Source of the DNA: Microbacterium oxydans
Lineage (GTDB): Bacteria > Actinomycetota > Actinomycetes > Actinomycetales > Microbacteriaceae
Assembly (NCBI RefSeq): GCF_000956405.1
Contig: NZ_JYIV01000015.1
Coordinates: forward strand, 1-64,000
Length of the DNA stretch: 64,000 nucleotides
Direction of reading: 5' to 3'
Positions 26,251 to 35,432 of this stretch are shown piece after piece (position 1 is the first letter of the stretch; every line of letters starts with the position of its first letter). The translations under genes were made by a program, and so were the position numbers. The notes below the pieces were generated by a model, which was not told the origin of the DNA, searched no databases, and saw nothing but the letters and a program-made list of their open reading frames with translations.

Positions 26251-26991
26251 ATGACACACACGACGAGCACCCCGACCATCCTCTTCATCGCCGGACACTG
26301 GCTGGGGGCGTGGGCCTGGGATGAGGTCCTCCGGCAGCTGAACGGTGATGGCCCTCGCGCGGTCGCGATGACGCTGCCCGGACTCGATGCGGACGACCCC
26401 GACCGTGCGTCGAGGACCCTCGATGACCAGGCCGACGCGATCCGCGCACAGTTCGAGCGCCTCGGTGTCTCGGAGGACGAGCGCGCGATCATCGTCGCGC
26501 ACAGCGGCGCGAACGCTCCGGTGAGCCTGGTCCTCGATCGGCATCCTGAGCTGGTCGCACGCGTCGTCTGGGTCGACTCGGGACCGGTCGCGTCCGAAAC
26601 CGTCTTCGCTCCCGACCTGCCGGAGGATGTGCAGGATCTTCCGCTGCCGCCATTCGACGTGCTGAGGCAGCAGGCGAGCCTGGAAGGCCTGAGCCCGCAG
26701 ATGCTCGATCGCTTCCGAGAACGGGCCGTCCCCGAGCCCGGGCCGGTGCTGCGTCAGCCCGTCGAGCTCGTGGACGAGTCCCGCCTCTCGGTTCCGACCA
26801 CACTCGTGTGCTGCTCGATCCCGAGTGAACAGCTGCGGGAACTGGCCGGAGCAGGACACCCGATGTTCGCCGAGGTCGCCCGCCTGACGGATGTCGAGAT
26901 GGTCGACCTCCCGACCGGCCACTGGCCCATGTGGAGTCGGCCGGGCGACATCGCAGAGCTGGTCCGGGCGGCGGCTGCCCGGACCAGCTGA
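26251..26991 (+). CDS. alpha/beta hydrolase
   Basis: A 246-residue hydrolase. FIAGHWLGAWAW at about residues 12-23 is the oxyanion-hole region. The nucleophile elbow AHSGANA carries Ser near residue 92, and TGHWPMW near the C-terminus supplies the His. Resembles the small esterase/thioesterase-like proteins often controlled by WYL regulators. Substrate unknown. Convergent with the RND gene that ends 14 nt beyond its stop. Confidence 0.88.
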   Translation: MTHTTSTPTILFIAGHWLGAWAWDEVLRQLNGDGPRAVAMTLPGLDADDPDRASRTLDDQADAIRAQFERLGVSEDERAIIVAHSGANAPVSLVLDRHPELVARVVWVDSGPVASETVFAPDLPEDVQDLPLPPFDVLRQQASLEGLSPQMLDRFRERAVPEPGPVLRQPVELVDESRLSVPTTLVCCSIPSEQLRELAGAGHPMFAEVARLTDVEMVDLPTGHWPMWSRPGDIAELVRAAAARTS

Positions 26992-27004
26992 TCGAGTCGG
27001 AGCG

Positions 27005-30000
27005 CTACTCGCGCTCGGCTGCGACCTCGAAGATGTCGGTCGGCGTCTCGGCTGCCGCGGCACGTCGCTCCTCGCGCCGGGCCCGTCGCTCCGCGCGCTT
27101 CGCGATCCGGCGGTCCCGGCGGCGCTCCACCAGCGTGTAGAGGATGGGTACCAGCACGAGGGTGAGCAGGGTCGAGGACACGAGCCCGCCGATCACGACG
27201 ATCGCCAGAGGCTTCGAGATGAACACCCCGCCACCCGTCAACCCGAGCGACATCGGGATCAGGGCGAACACCGTGGCTGCCGCCGTCATCAGGATCGGAC
27301 GAAGTCGCAGACGTGTGCCGTGCTCCACGGCGTCGTCGAGGCTCGCGCCCGCACCCCGAAGCCGGTTCACCAGGTCCATGAGCACGATCGCGTTCGTCAC
27401 GACGATTCCGATGAGCATCAGCAGACCGATCAGAGCGGGCAGGCCCATCGGCGTGCCGGTGAGGAGCAGTCCGAGGATCGCACCGGTCGCCGCGAACGGG
27501 ATCGAGATGAGCAGCACGAGAGGGCCGCGGAAGTTGCGGAACGTCGCCACCATCACCAGCAGCACGAGCACGATCGCGCCGAGCATCGCCAGACCGAGCT
27601 GGCCGAACGCCTCGTCCTGCTGCGCGGAGGCACCGCCCTGCTGGAAGGTGACTCCCGCCGGGAGGTCGGTCTCGGCGATGGCCTTGTCGATGGCCCGTCC
27701 GGCGGCGGAGAGGCCGCCCTTCTCCGGCGTCACCGTGAGGATGACCTGGCGCTCGCCGTCGGCACGGGTGATGGTCGGAGCCGTGAGCTCTTCCTCGACC
27801 GTGGCGATCGCGGCGAGCGGGATCGCGGTGCCGGTGACCTCGCTGGCTGCCTTCTGTTCGGCCTCGGCGGCCTCGGCTTCTGCCTGCTGAGTCGCGGCGT
27901 CGGTGCGGCTCTGACGCAGGGCCTTGATCTGCTCGTCGGCCGCCTTGATCCCGGACTGTGCGCCCTCGATCGCACCCTGGAGCGCCGCGAGCTGTTCTGC
28001 GCGCTCGGTCTGCGCCTTGAGCATTGCCTCATCATCGGGACTCAGCGGATCCGCCGGCACGATGGGTGCTGCCGACAGCTCGGCCAATTGCCGGTTCAAG
28101 GCACCGATCTGGCTCGCCATCTCGGCACGCTGCTTCGTGGCCGTGTTGATCTGCGAGTTGAGCTCGTTCTCGGCCTTGACCTTGGCCTCGTTCGCCTTGG
28201 CGTCAGCCTTGGCCTGAAGGGCATCCGCTGCCGCCTTCTGCGCTTCGGCGGTCTGCTGAGGTGTGACCGGAAGCATGATCTCGCCGAGCTTGTCGGCCGT
28301 GCGTGCCGAACCTGGTGTGCGCACGACGATGTCCCGCTCCTGGCCCTCGTACATGAGGGTGCCGACCGTGGTTCCGGAGAGCGCCTCCTGGACGGCCTTG
28401 GCGATCATGGTGCGGTCGAATCCGAGGCGCGTGGCCAGCCGCTCGTCGACCTTCACGCGCAGCACCGGCTGTTCACCGGACAGCTCGCTCTTCACGGAGC
28501 GCACTCCGTCGGCGTCGGCCAGCTGCTTCTCGAGCAGGTCGCTCGCCGTCCGCAGCGCGGTGGGGTCGTTGCCCTGGATCTGGAGGGCGATGCCGTCACT
28601 CGCTCCCGCCAGGGAGGCATCCTGCGCGGCGAGCTCGATCTCTCCGCTGTCGGGCAGCCCGTCGAGGGCCTTCTGCACCTGTGCTTCGACATCCGCGACC
28701 TCGGCGCCGTCCTTCACGCGCAGGTCGTAGGTGATCGATGTCGGCGTGCCGGGGGTGGGCACCGGGATCGACGTGGTGATGTCGGCGATGCCCTCGATCT
28801 TCCCGAGCGTCTTCTCGACCGGCTCGGCGGCGGCGACCAGATCGGCCGTGGCCTCCTTCGGCGGCGTCTGCACGACCTGGAGGCTCGCCTGACCGGACGA
28901 ACCCAGGAAGTCCGTCTGGATGAACGGGAGCATGCCCAGGGTCACGACGAGCAGCAGCGCGGAGGCGACGAGGGTGATCGCCGGGTGCCGACGTGTCGCG
29001 TTCAGGGCGGGCATGAAGGTGCGCTGCAGGCGGTCCGGAGCGGAGTGGATCTCGTCGAGCTCCGAGGGGATCTCACCCTCGACCGACTGCGCCACGGGGG
29101 GCTGCGCCTCCTCGGCGGGAGACGTCTTGTGCCGCGGTGCCTTGTTCAGGAACCAGGATGCGAGCACGGGCACGATGGTGAGCGACACCACGAGCGAGGC
29201 GAGCAGGGCGATCGAGACGGTCACCGCGAACGGGCGGAACAGCTGACCGGCGATGCCGGAGACGAACGCGATCGGAAGGAACACGGCGACGGTGGTGAGT
29301 GTCGATGCGGTGATGGCGCCGGCGACCTGTCGCACGGACGCGACGATGCCGTCGATCGTGAGCGGGCCGTCGCCGCGTCGTCGGGAGATGTTCTCGATCA
29401 CGACGATGGAGTCGTCCACGACGCGTCCGATCGCGATCGTGAGCGCCCCGAGCGTCAGGATGTTGAGAGTGTTGCCGCTCCACCACAGACCCACCAGCGT
29501 GATCAGCAGCGACAGCGGGATCGACACGGCCGCGATGACCGTCGAGCGCCATGAGCGCAGGAACGCGAGGATCACGAGCACGGCGAAGAGGAGCCCGAGA
29601 CCACCTTCCACCGAGAGGTCGTGGATCGACTGCTCGATGTAGGGCGCCTGGTCGAAGATGGTGACGAACTCGGCGTCGAGGATCGGAGCCAGTCGGTCGA
29701 GCTCGGCGTTCACACCGTGCGAGATGTCGACCACGTTGGCACCCTGTGACGGGATGACCTGGAGCGTGAGAGAGGGCTTGCCGTTGACGCGCGAGATGGT
29801 CTGCGCGGGCACGGTCTCGATCGAGACGTCGGCGAAGTCGGACACGGCGACCGCGCCGTCGGGGGTGGGGACGGAGAGGGTCTGGATGTCCTCCAGGGTC
29901 GCCAGCCGGGACCCGACGGTGATGGAGAGCGGGCCGTCGGCGGAATCCGCCTGACCGGCGGGGAGCGCGGCGCCGTGGGCCTCCAGGATCGGTCCCAGTG

Positions 30001-30601
30001 TGGAGGGCTCGACCTTGAGGCGCGTGACGTCTGCAGGTCGGAGGTCGATCGTGATGCGCTGCGTCTCCTGACCGGCGAGCGTGACGTCGCGCACCCCCGA
30101 GACGCTCTTCAGTGCGGGGACGACGGTCTGCTGCAGGGCGTCGCCGAACGCCTCCTGGTCACCGCCGCTTCCCGCGCTCAGCATCATCGCCGGCAGGTCG
30201 CCGGCACCCCCCGAGGCCACGTTGACCTCGGTGCCGGAGGGGAAACCGGGCTTCAGGGCTTCCGCCGCACTGCGGATGGTGCGCAGCGTCTCCTCATCGT
30301 CTTCGCCGAAGGTCCACTCGACGAGGACCTGCGCATCGCCGGTCGCCGTCGTCGAGGTGACGCTGGTGACACCGGGGACGGCGCGGACCGCCTGCTCCAG
30401 CGGCTCCGTGATGGTGCTCGCCATCTCTTCGGGGGCGAGGCCCTGCGACTGAGCCGAGATGAACGCCATGGGCGCCTGCAGCGACGGCATCAGCTCCTGC
30501 TTGAGCGAGTTCATCGATATCAACCCGAGGGCGACGATCGCGAGCGTCGTGAGGGCGAGGATGAGGCGGTTCTTGAGGCTGCTGCGGGTGAGGAACGACA
30601 T
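27005..30601 (-). CDS. RND family exporter with coiled-coil insertion
   Basis: A 1198-residue proton-driven RND transporter of the HAE1/SwrC type. It has two six-helix bundles (TM1 about 12-30, TM2-6 about 333-485, TM7 about 541-558, TM8-12 about 1002-1155) and two large extracytoplasmic loops. The proton-relay Asp pair is at 396-397 (GRVVDDS). Residues about 779-924 are an inserted Ala/Glu/Lys/Gln-rich segment with heptads, predicted as a coiled-coil hairpin in the second loop. There is no adaptor or TolC gene nearby, as expected in a monoderm. The ATG at 30601 gives the family N-terminus. The protein ends in a very basic tail. Confidence 0.93.
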   Translation of the reverse strand: MSFLTRSSLKNRLILALTTLAIVALGLISMNSLKQELMPSLQAPMAFISAQSQGLAPEEMASTITEPLEQAVRAVPGVTSVTSTTATGDAQVLVEWTFGEDDEETLRTIRSAAEALKPGFPSGTEVNVASGGAGDLPAMMLSAGSGGDQEAFGDALQQTVVPALKSVSGVRDVTLAGQETQRITIDLRPADVTRLKVEPSTLGPILEAHGAALPAGQADSADGPLSITVGSRLATLEDIQTLSVPTPDGAVAVSDFADVSIETVPAQTISRVNGKPSLTLQVIPSQGANVVDISHGVNAELDRLAPILDAEFVTIFDQAPYIEQSIHDLSVEGGLGLLFAVLVILAFLRSWRSTVIAAVSIPLSLLITLVGLWWSGNTLNILTLGALTIAIGRVVDDSIVVIENISRRRGDGPLTIDGIVASVRQVAGAITASTLTTVAVFLPIAFVSGIAGQLFRPFAVTVSIALLASLVVSLTIVPVLASWFLNKAPRHKTSPAEEAQPPVAQSVEGEIPSELDEIHSAPDRLQRTFMPALNATRRHPAITLVASALLLVVTLGMLPFIQTDFLGSSGQASLQVVQTPPKEATADLVAAAEPVEKTLGKIEGIADITTSIPVPTPGTPTSITYDLRVKDGAEVADVEAQVQKALDGLPDSGEIELAAQDASLAGASDGIALQIQGNDPTALRTASDLLEKQLADADGVRSVKSELSGEQPVLRVKVDERLATRLGFDRTMIAKAVQEALSGTTVGTLMYEGQERDIVVRTPGSARTADKLGEIMLPVTPQQTAEAQKAAADALQAKADAKANEAKVKAENELNSQINTATKQRAEMASQIGALNRQLAELSAAPIVPADPLSPDDEAMLKAQTERAEQLAALQGAIEGAQSGIKAADEQIKALRQSRTDAATQQAEAEAAEAEQKAASEVTGTAIPLAAIATVEEELTAPTITRADGERQVILTVTPEKGGLSAAGRAIDKAIAETDLPAGVTFQQGGASAQQDEAFGQLGLAMLGAIVLVLLVMVATFRNFRGPLVLLISIPFAATGAILGLLLTGTPMGLPALIGLLMLIGIVVTNAIVLMDLVNRLRGAGASLDDAVEHGTRLRLRPILMTAAATVFALIPMSLGLTGGGVFISKPLAIVVIGGLVSSTLLTLVLVPILYTLVERRRDRRIAKRAERRARREERRAAAAETPTDIFEVAAERE

Positions 30602-30930
30602 GGCGCGATGGCGTGCTTTCGTGTGAGGCGCGACGGACGAGCAGACGGACGCGCGGCGGGTGCTGCCGGCGGGCAGCCGCCAGTCGTCGGGCCGTACCGG
30701 TTCCCGCCCGGTTCCCGCACAGATCGAAGAGAGGCGACTGCGCAGCGGCGACACGGTCGATGCTTCGAGCCTGCCGGGTCGGCGGCGCCGGGACATCCCC
30801 CCGAGGGTTGATAGCGGTCCTCCCGCGGGACGATGATCGGTCGGGAACAGCGCCCCGTCTGGGGAGCGCGGTTGCGGGAGCGTATGCGCTTCTGCATACG
30901 CTCCCGCAACATCGACTGCGCTTGGCTCGG
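30602..30930. other. divergent promoter region, RND exporter / acyltransferase-CapA
   Basis: No gene seen in 329 nt. It contains a tandem 11-mer CCGGTTCCCGC (30697-30707, 30708-30718), about 100 nt upstream of the exporter start and a possible regulator site, and the long inverted repeat at 30871-30910. Confidence 0.5.
30871..30910. promoter_or_regulatory. 17-bp perfect inverted repeat upstream of acyltransferase-CapA gene
   Basis: GTTGCGGGAGCGTATGC (30871-30887) is exactly complementary to 30894-30910 around a 6-nt loop. The right arm with its flank (GCATACGCTCCCGCAACATC, 30894-30913) recurs with one mismatch at 39407-39426, also just upstream of a plus-strand membrane-protein gene. TACGCT inside it fits an actinobacterial -10 (TANNNT). 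Operator, promoter or terminator are all possible. Confidence 0.6.
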
Positions 30931-33123
30931 ATGCATGACTGCACTCCCGCTGAACTCTGGGTCTCGTCGGCGAACCGGCGCCCGCGCGTGACCGCGGTCT
31001 CGCCGCCACCGCGCGCCGCGTGGGGTGACGCCGCGAAAGGGCTGCTGATCGTCCTCGTGGTCTTCTGGCACGTCGTGCTGAAGACGTACCTGCAGATCGA
31101 TTGGCGCATCGGCATCCCGATCCCCGGTGTCTGGGGCCTGGCCGGCGATGTCATCTGGCCGTTCCTGATGCCGCTGTTCCTGCTCGTGTCGGGCTACTTC
31201 GCCGCGGGTGCGCTCGCGCGGCCATGGGCTGCCGTGTGGCGACCTCGGGTCGTGCGCTTCCTCTACCTCTACCTGCTGTGGACGCTGATCCACATGGTCG
31301 CGATGTGGGCGTTCCCCGACTTCCCCACGTTCGTTCCCCGGAGCGTGTCCGAGTTCGTCGAGGGGGTGACGATCAGCCCGCCGAACACCTGGTATCTCTA
31401 TGCGCTCGCGCTCTACTTCCTCGTGGCCACGGGGCTGCAGCGGGTTCCGCGCTGGGTGCTCCTGGTCGCCGCGTCGGCGCTGTCTGTCACGGTCGCCGCC
31501 GGCGTGGTCGACGTCGTGAGCAACCGAGGGTCGCTCCTCTACAACCTGCTGTTCTTCCTGATCGGGGCCTATCTCGCGCCGCAGATCGGTCGCTTCACGG
31601 CCCGGCCTCGGCGCCTTGTGGCGGGACTGCTCCTCCTCGCCTACCTCGTCGTCTACGCCGTGATGCGCGTGACGGGAACGGAGCAGGTCCCCGGGGTCTG
31701 GCCCGTCGTCTCGGTCGTCGGGGTGACGATGGGCCTCGCCGTCGCGACCCTCCTGCCCGGAATGCCGTTCCTGGGGAGAGGGCTGACGTGGCTGGGCGCT
31801 CGCACGCTGCCGGTCTATCTCCTGCACATGCCGCTCCTGGTGATCGCGGATGTCGCTCTGGTCGGCCCCCTGTCCGACGCGGGGAACGCCGTGCAACTCG
31901 TCGCTGCGCTCGTACTTCCTCCGCTGCTGACGGGCGCGCTCGTGGCGGCCTGCGTCTTCCTCGCACGGCTCACGGATCGGGATGGGCTGTCCTGGCTCTG
32001 GGATCTTCCCCGGCGGCGGGCAGGCCGCACGGGATCCGCCCGCTCCACACGCGTTCCCTGGCGCACGCCGGTGGCGGTGCTGGTGCTCGCCGCCATGGCC
32101 GTCGGGCTGAGCGCGGCCGCAGCATTTCCGGCACGGACGTCAGAGGTGCGCACCTCCTCGGCGGCACGTTCGGGAGAGGTGAGCATCGGGGCGGCGGGCG
32201 ACATCCTGCTGTATGACATGCAGCATGCCGTGCCGGATGATCGTGGCCGGACGTACTTCGACGACGTGCGTCCGTGGTTCACGGAGGACATCGTCACGGG
32301 GAACCTCGAGCAGGCGATCAGTGCGGACACCGGGTACGACAAGTGCGGACGCACTGCGAGCTGCCTGGCGTTCCGGAGCGACCCCGATGCTGCCGCGTAC
32401 CTGCAGGGGTTCGACTTCCTCAACCAGGCGAACAACCACAGCCACGATTACGGGCGGACGGGTTTCGACGAGACGAGGACGCTTTTGGGTGCGGTGGGGA
32501 TCGACGCCGTGGGGGAGCGCGACGAGATCGTCGTCACCCACGTCGGGAGCACGTCGGTGGCGATGGTCGGATTCGCACCTTACAGCGGCTTCAACCGCAT
32601 CACCGATCTGCGGCACGTGCGGCAGCTGGTGCGCGCTGCGGCGGCGCAGGCCGACATCGTGGTCGTGCATGCGCACATGGGGGCGGAGGGGCCAGGCGCC
32701 GACGCGGTGACCGCGGGCACGGAGTTCATGTACGGCGAGAACAGGGGCGACCCGATCGCGTTCGCGCATGCCGCTGTGGATGCAGGCGCCGACCTGGTGA
32801 TCGGCCACGGCCCACATGTGCTCCGCGGGGCGGAGTTCTACCGCGGACGTCTGATCGCCTACAGCCTGGGCAACTTCGGGGGAGGGGGAGTGTTCGGCGC
32901 CGAGGAGGAGACGCGGTACGGGGCATACCTCTCCGTGCGGCTGCGAGCGGATGGCAGCATCGTGTCGGGGCGGGTGCGACCCGTGCGGTTCGAGTTCGAC
33001 GGGGGCGCACCCCGCCCTGATTCGACCGGGCATGCGACCGAGCTGATGAACGAGCGGAGTCGGCGCGACTTCCCCGACACGGCGGCACTCGTGGATGGGG
33101 GCGGCGTGCTGCAAGGACCCTAG
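30931..33123 (+). CDS. membrane acyltransferase-CapA fusion protein
   Basis: A 730-residue two-domain protein. Residues about 30-350 form an acyltransferase-3 (OafA-like) membrane domain of about ten helices; the FWHVVLK motif holds the conserved His (47). A further TM helix (about 380-400) leads to a CapA/PGA_cap metallophosphatase-like domain (415-715) with GAAGDILLYD, ANNHSHDYG (500-508), HAHMG, GHGPHVL and YSLGNF, so outside the membrane. CapA proteins act in poly-gamma-glutamate anchoring or other surface polymers; acyltransferase-3 proteins acylate envelope glycans. Joining both suggests one protein that modifies and tethers a surface polymer (inference). The start is uncertain: ATG 30931 or GTG 30988. 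Confidence 0.88.
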   Translation: MHDCTPAELWVSSANRRPRVTAVSPPPRAAWGDAAKGLLIVLVVFWHVVLKTYLQIDWRIGIPIPGVWGLAGDVIWPFLMPLFLLVSGYFAAGALARPWAAVWRPRVVRFLYLYLLWTLIHMVAMWAFPDFPTFVPRSVSEFVEGVTISPPNTWYLYALALYFLVATGLQRVPRWVLLVAASALSVTVAAGVVDVVSNRGSLLYNLLFFLIGAYLAPQIGRFTARPRRLVAGLLLLAYLVVYAVMRVTGTEQVPGVWPVVSVVGVTMGLAVATLLPGMPFLGRGLTWLGARTLPVYLLHMPLLVIADVALVGPLSDAGNAVQLVAALVLPPLLTGALVAACVFLARLTDRDGLSWLWDLPRRRAGRTGSARSTRVPWRTPVAVLVLAAMAVGLSAAAAFPARTSEVRTSSAARSGEVSIGAAGDILLYDMQHAVPDDRGRTYFDDVRPWFTEDIVTGNLEQAISADTGYDKCGRTASCLAFRSDPDAAAYLQGFDFLNQANNHSHDYGRTGFDETRTLLGAVGIDAVGERDEIVVTHVGSTSVAMVGFAPYSGFNRITDLRHVRQLVRAAAAQADIVVVHAHMGAEGPGADAVTAGTEFMYGENRGDPIAFAHAAVDAGADLVIGHGPHVLRGAEFYRGRLIAYSLGNFGGGGVFGAEEETRYGAYLSVRLRADGSIVSGRVRPVRFEFDGGAPRPDSTGHATELMNERSRRDFPDTAALVDGGGVLQGP

Positions 33124-33234
33124 CGGGCGGGCCTGGCCGGGCTTGGCCGGGGCCTGGTCGAAGGTCGTCGAAGATTGGACGAAAGTCGCCCCGGTTCGGC
33201 GTAATGATCTGACCTCCCGTTCCATCTCTCAGGT

Positions 33235-33726
33235 GTGAGGGTTGCTCGGTCGAAAGGGGGCCGGGCTCTGCGAGGGGTGAGGGAAATCGTGAGTGGTCGA
33301 AGCCCGGTGGATCGGCTTATGGATGAGTTGGAGGTCGAGTGCGGGGCGAGCGTGCAGTGCGTCACGGATCGCGTCTCCGCCCTGATGGGCATCGATATCG
33401 AAGTGCAGGTTCTCGGGGAGGCGGAGTGGCAGAAGGTGCCGCGGCACGTGCTGGTGGAAGGTGATCGCGCCAGGATCCCCATCCGGGCCTCGGACCCGCG
33501 CTGGTATCGGTTGCATGTGGTGGTGCACGAGCTGGCGCATCTGCTGAGCGGAGACTGCCGCTGCGCAGCACTGCCCATGTCGTTCGAGCAGCTCCGCCGC
33601 CCCGCGCAGGCGCGAGTGCTCATGCATGCGGGTGCCAGTGGGTTCGAGCCGGAGGAGCCGGACGCCGACCAGGTCGCGGAGCAGCACGCCGATGCACTCG
33701 CCCGCCGGCTGGGCGCATTGCTGTGA
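33235..33726 (+). CDS. ImmA/IrrE-type metallopeptidase domain protein
   Basis: A 163-residue protein whose core VVVHELAHLLSG carries the zinc-metallopeptidase HExxH motif (His98, Glu99, His102). A third ligand is plausible in the acidic C-terminal helix DADQVAEQHADALARR. Related stand-alone proteins cleave or bind XRE-family repressors or act in toxin-antitoxin-like pairs, but no XRE gene adjoins it. The start is uncertain: GTG 33235, GTG 33290 or ATG 33319. A terminator follows at 33784. Confidence 0.82.
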   Translation: MRVARSKGGRALRGVREIVSGRSPVDRLMDELEVECGASVQCVTDRVSALMGIDIEVQVLGEAEWQKVPRHVLVEGDRARIPIRASDPRWYRLHVVVHELAHLLSGDCRCAALPMSFEQLRRPAQARVLMHAGASGFEPEEPDADQVAEQHADALARRLGALL

Positions 33727-33783
33727 AGTGACAGGCGCGAACGCCGCACGCTTGTCGGGAGGGTGAACGACTTCCGGGCGCGA

Positions 33784-33819
33784 CGGATGCCCCGTGGTGG
33801 GGTTGCCACGGGGCATCCG
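33784..33819. terminator. 14-bp hairpin between convergent genes
   Basis: CGGATGCCCCGTGG (33784-33797) pairs exactly with 33806-33819 across an 8-nt loop. It lies between the convergent ImmA/IrrE-type and chaplin-like genes and probably terminates both. The rest of the gap (33820-33951) shows no gene. Confidence 0.75.
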
Positions 33820-33951
33820 CCCTTCTGCGCCGGCGTCGAACGACGGTGTGAGCTGGGGGCTACGACTCCGTCGACGTATGGGGTGGACGCATCGGCGCAC
33901 CGGCGATGCGGGTCTCCTCCCCCGAGGACGAGCGCATCGCCGGCGTCATCG

Positions 33952-35328
33952 CTACGCCGTCAGCCGGCGACGTCGCAGCAGGCCCGCGCCTCCGAGGAGG
34001 AGCAGGAGTGCGGCGAGGGCGATCAGTCCTTCAGAGGGCGCTCCGCCCGTCATCGCGAGCCCGCTGGCCTGGCCGGTGGTCGCTGCGCCTGAGGCGAAAG
34101 CGGCTCCGGACGTGCCGGGGGTCGAGGTGCTGGGGTTCGTTCCCGGGTTGGTCCCGGGGTTCGTTCCCGGGTTCGTCCCCGGGTCGGTGCCGGGGTCGGT
34201 GCCAGGGTTCGTTCCCGTGCCGGGGTCGGTCACCGTCGCCTCCCCGATCACGGAGATGGCGTTTCCGCCGAGCGTGATCGGAAGGCTGATGGGCAGCGCC
34301 ACCTGGGTGCCGCCGAGGATGCCGTCGGTTCCGGTGGTGGTGTTGCCGCCGGTGGGCGGGGCGGGGGTGGTGGTCCCGCCGGTGCCGGTGCCGGTGCCGG
34401 TGCCGGTGCCGGTGCGGGTGACGGTGGCGTCGTCGAGGACGGAGATCGCGTTGCCGGTCACGCCGATGGGGGCGGTGACGGGTGCGGTGATCTGGGTGCC
34501 GCCGAGGATGCCGTCGGTTCCGGTGGTGGTGTTGCCGCCGGTGGACGGGGCGGGAGGTGCGGGTGAAGCCGCTCCGCTGCCCGTGGCCGAGGTGTCGCCC
34601 AGCAGGGAGATCGCGTTGCCCGACACCGTGACCGGTGCCGTGACGGGCGCAATGACCTGCGTGCCGCTGCCGACGCCGTCCTCTCCGGACGTCGTCGATG
34701 CGGCCGGGGTGGAGGGTGCCGGTGCTGCGGCTCCCTGCCCGGCCGGAGCGGTGCTCTCGGTGTCGCCGAGCACCGACACGGCGTTGCCCGTCACGGTGAT
34801 CGGTGCGTTGACCGCGAGCAGGGACTGCGTGCCCGAGAGCACGCCGTCCAGGCCGTTCGTGGTCACGAGAGGCGCCCCGGCCGATGTGCCGGCCTGGGGA
34901 GCCGGGCTCTGGGGAGATCCGGCCGGGGCGCTGGTCGTTGCGGTGTCGACCACGCTCACGGCGTTGTTCGACACGGTCACGGGGAGGTTGACGGTGACGG
35001 CTGCCTGAGTGCCGGATGCCGTCCCCGACGCGCCGCTCGTCTGAGCCGGTGCCGGTGCCGGTGCCGGGGCTGGGGCTGGCGCGGGTGCGGGTGCGGGTGC
35101 GGGTGCCGGTGCGGGTGCTGGCGGGGCTGCCACCGCGGCGTCGCTCAACACCGAGATCGCATTGTTCACGACGGAGATCGGGGCGGTGATCGCCGTCTCC
35201 GCCTGGGTGCCGGAGAGCAGTCCGTCGTCTCCGGTCGTCTCGGCCGCGTTCGCGACCGTCGCGCCGAAGAGCGTGATGCCCCCGGCGATGAGCGTGCCCC
35301 AGAGGGCCCGCTTCAAGGAAGTACGCAT
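33952..35328 (-). CDS. six-repeat chaplin-like surface protein with LAMTG sorting signal
   Basis: A 458-residue secreted protein. After a signal peptide (cleavage near ANA-A, residue 29) come six repeats of about 31 residues, e.g. EDGVGSGTQVIAPVTAPVTV followed by SGNAISLLGD. The pattern (xxGxxSGTQxxxPVxxPVxVxGNAxSxLG) closely mirrors Streptomyces chaplin domains (GNxVxxPVxxPVxxCGNxVxV) but without any cysteine. Linkers are (AP)n, (TG)n and NPGT/DPGT repeats. The C-terminus has LAMTG (residues 424-428; 34045-34059), a hydrophobic helix and RRRR, i.e. a class-E sortase LAxTG signal like that of long chaplins ChpA-C. Wall-anchored amyloid-like adhesin or coat protein is inferred. The next upstream gene is also secreted. 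Confidence 0.85.
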   Translation of the reverse strand: MRTSLKRALWGTLIAGGITLFGATVANAAETTGDDGLLSGTQAETAITAPISVVNNAISVLSDAAVAAPPAPAPAPAPAPAPAPAPAPAPAPAPAQTSGASGTASGTQAAVTVNLPVTVSNNAVSVVDTATTSAPAGSPQSPAPQAGTSAGAPLVTTNGLDGVLSGTQSLLAVNAPITVTGNAVSVLGDTESTAPAGQGAAAPAPSTPAASTTSGEDGVGSGTQVIAPVTAPVTVSGNAISLLGDTSATGSGAASPAPPAPSTGGNTTTGTDGILGGTQITAPVTAPIGVTGNAISVLDDATVTRTGTGTGTGTGTGGTTTPAPPTGGNTTTGTDGILGGTQVALPISLPITLGGNAISVIGEATVTDPGTGTNPGTDPGTDPGTNPGTNPGTNPGTNPSTSTPGTSGAAFASGAATTGQASGLAMTGGAPSEGLIALAALLLLLGGAGLLRRRRLTA

Positions 35329-35432
35329 GATGGTTCTCCTGACTGGGTTTGATCGTCTGATGGGTGCACGCGATCAGAGTGCGCGTGCAGCACGGCATCT
35401 GTCGTTCCTCGGGGGAACGACGTGACGGTCCG

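Noticed and set aside
26891..29554. Very long open frame antisense to the RND exporter
   Set aside because: It reads through the complement of a clear transporter gene, has His/Arg/Gly-rich composition typical of antisense frames in GC-rich DNA, and no family features.
34045..35328. CRISPR-like array in the repeat-rich surface-protein gene
   Set aside because: Repeats are in-frame, diverged protein repeats with low-complexity linkers, not identical repeats with unique spacers.
33235..35328. Toxin-antitoxin or phage-repressor module around the ImmA/IrrE-like gene
   Set aside because: No XRE regulator, integrase or other phage gene is adjacent.
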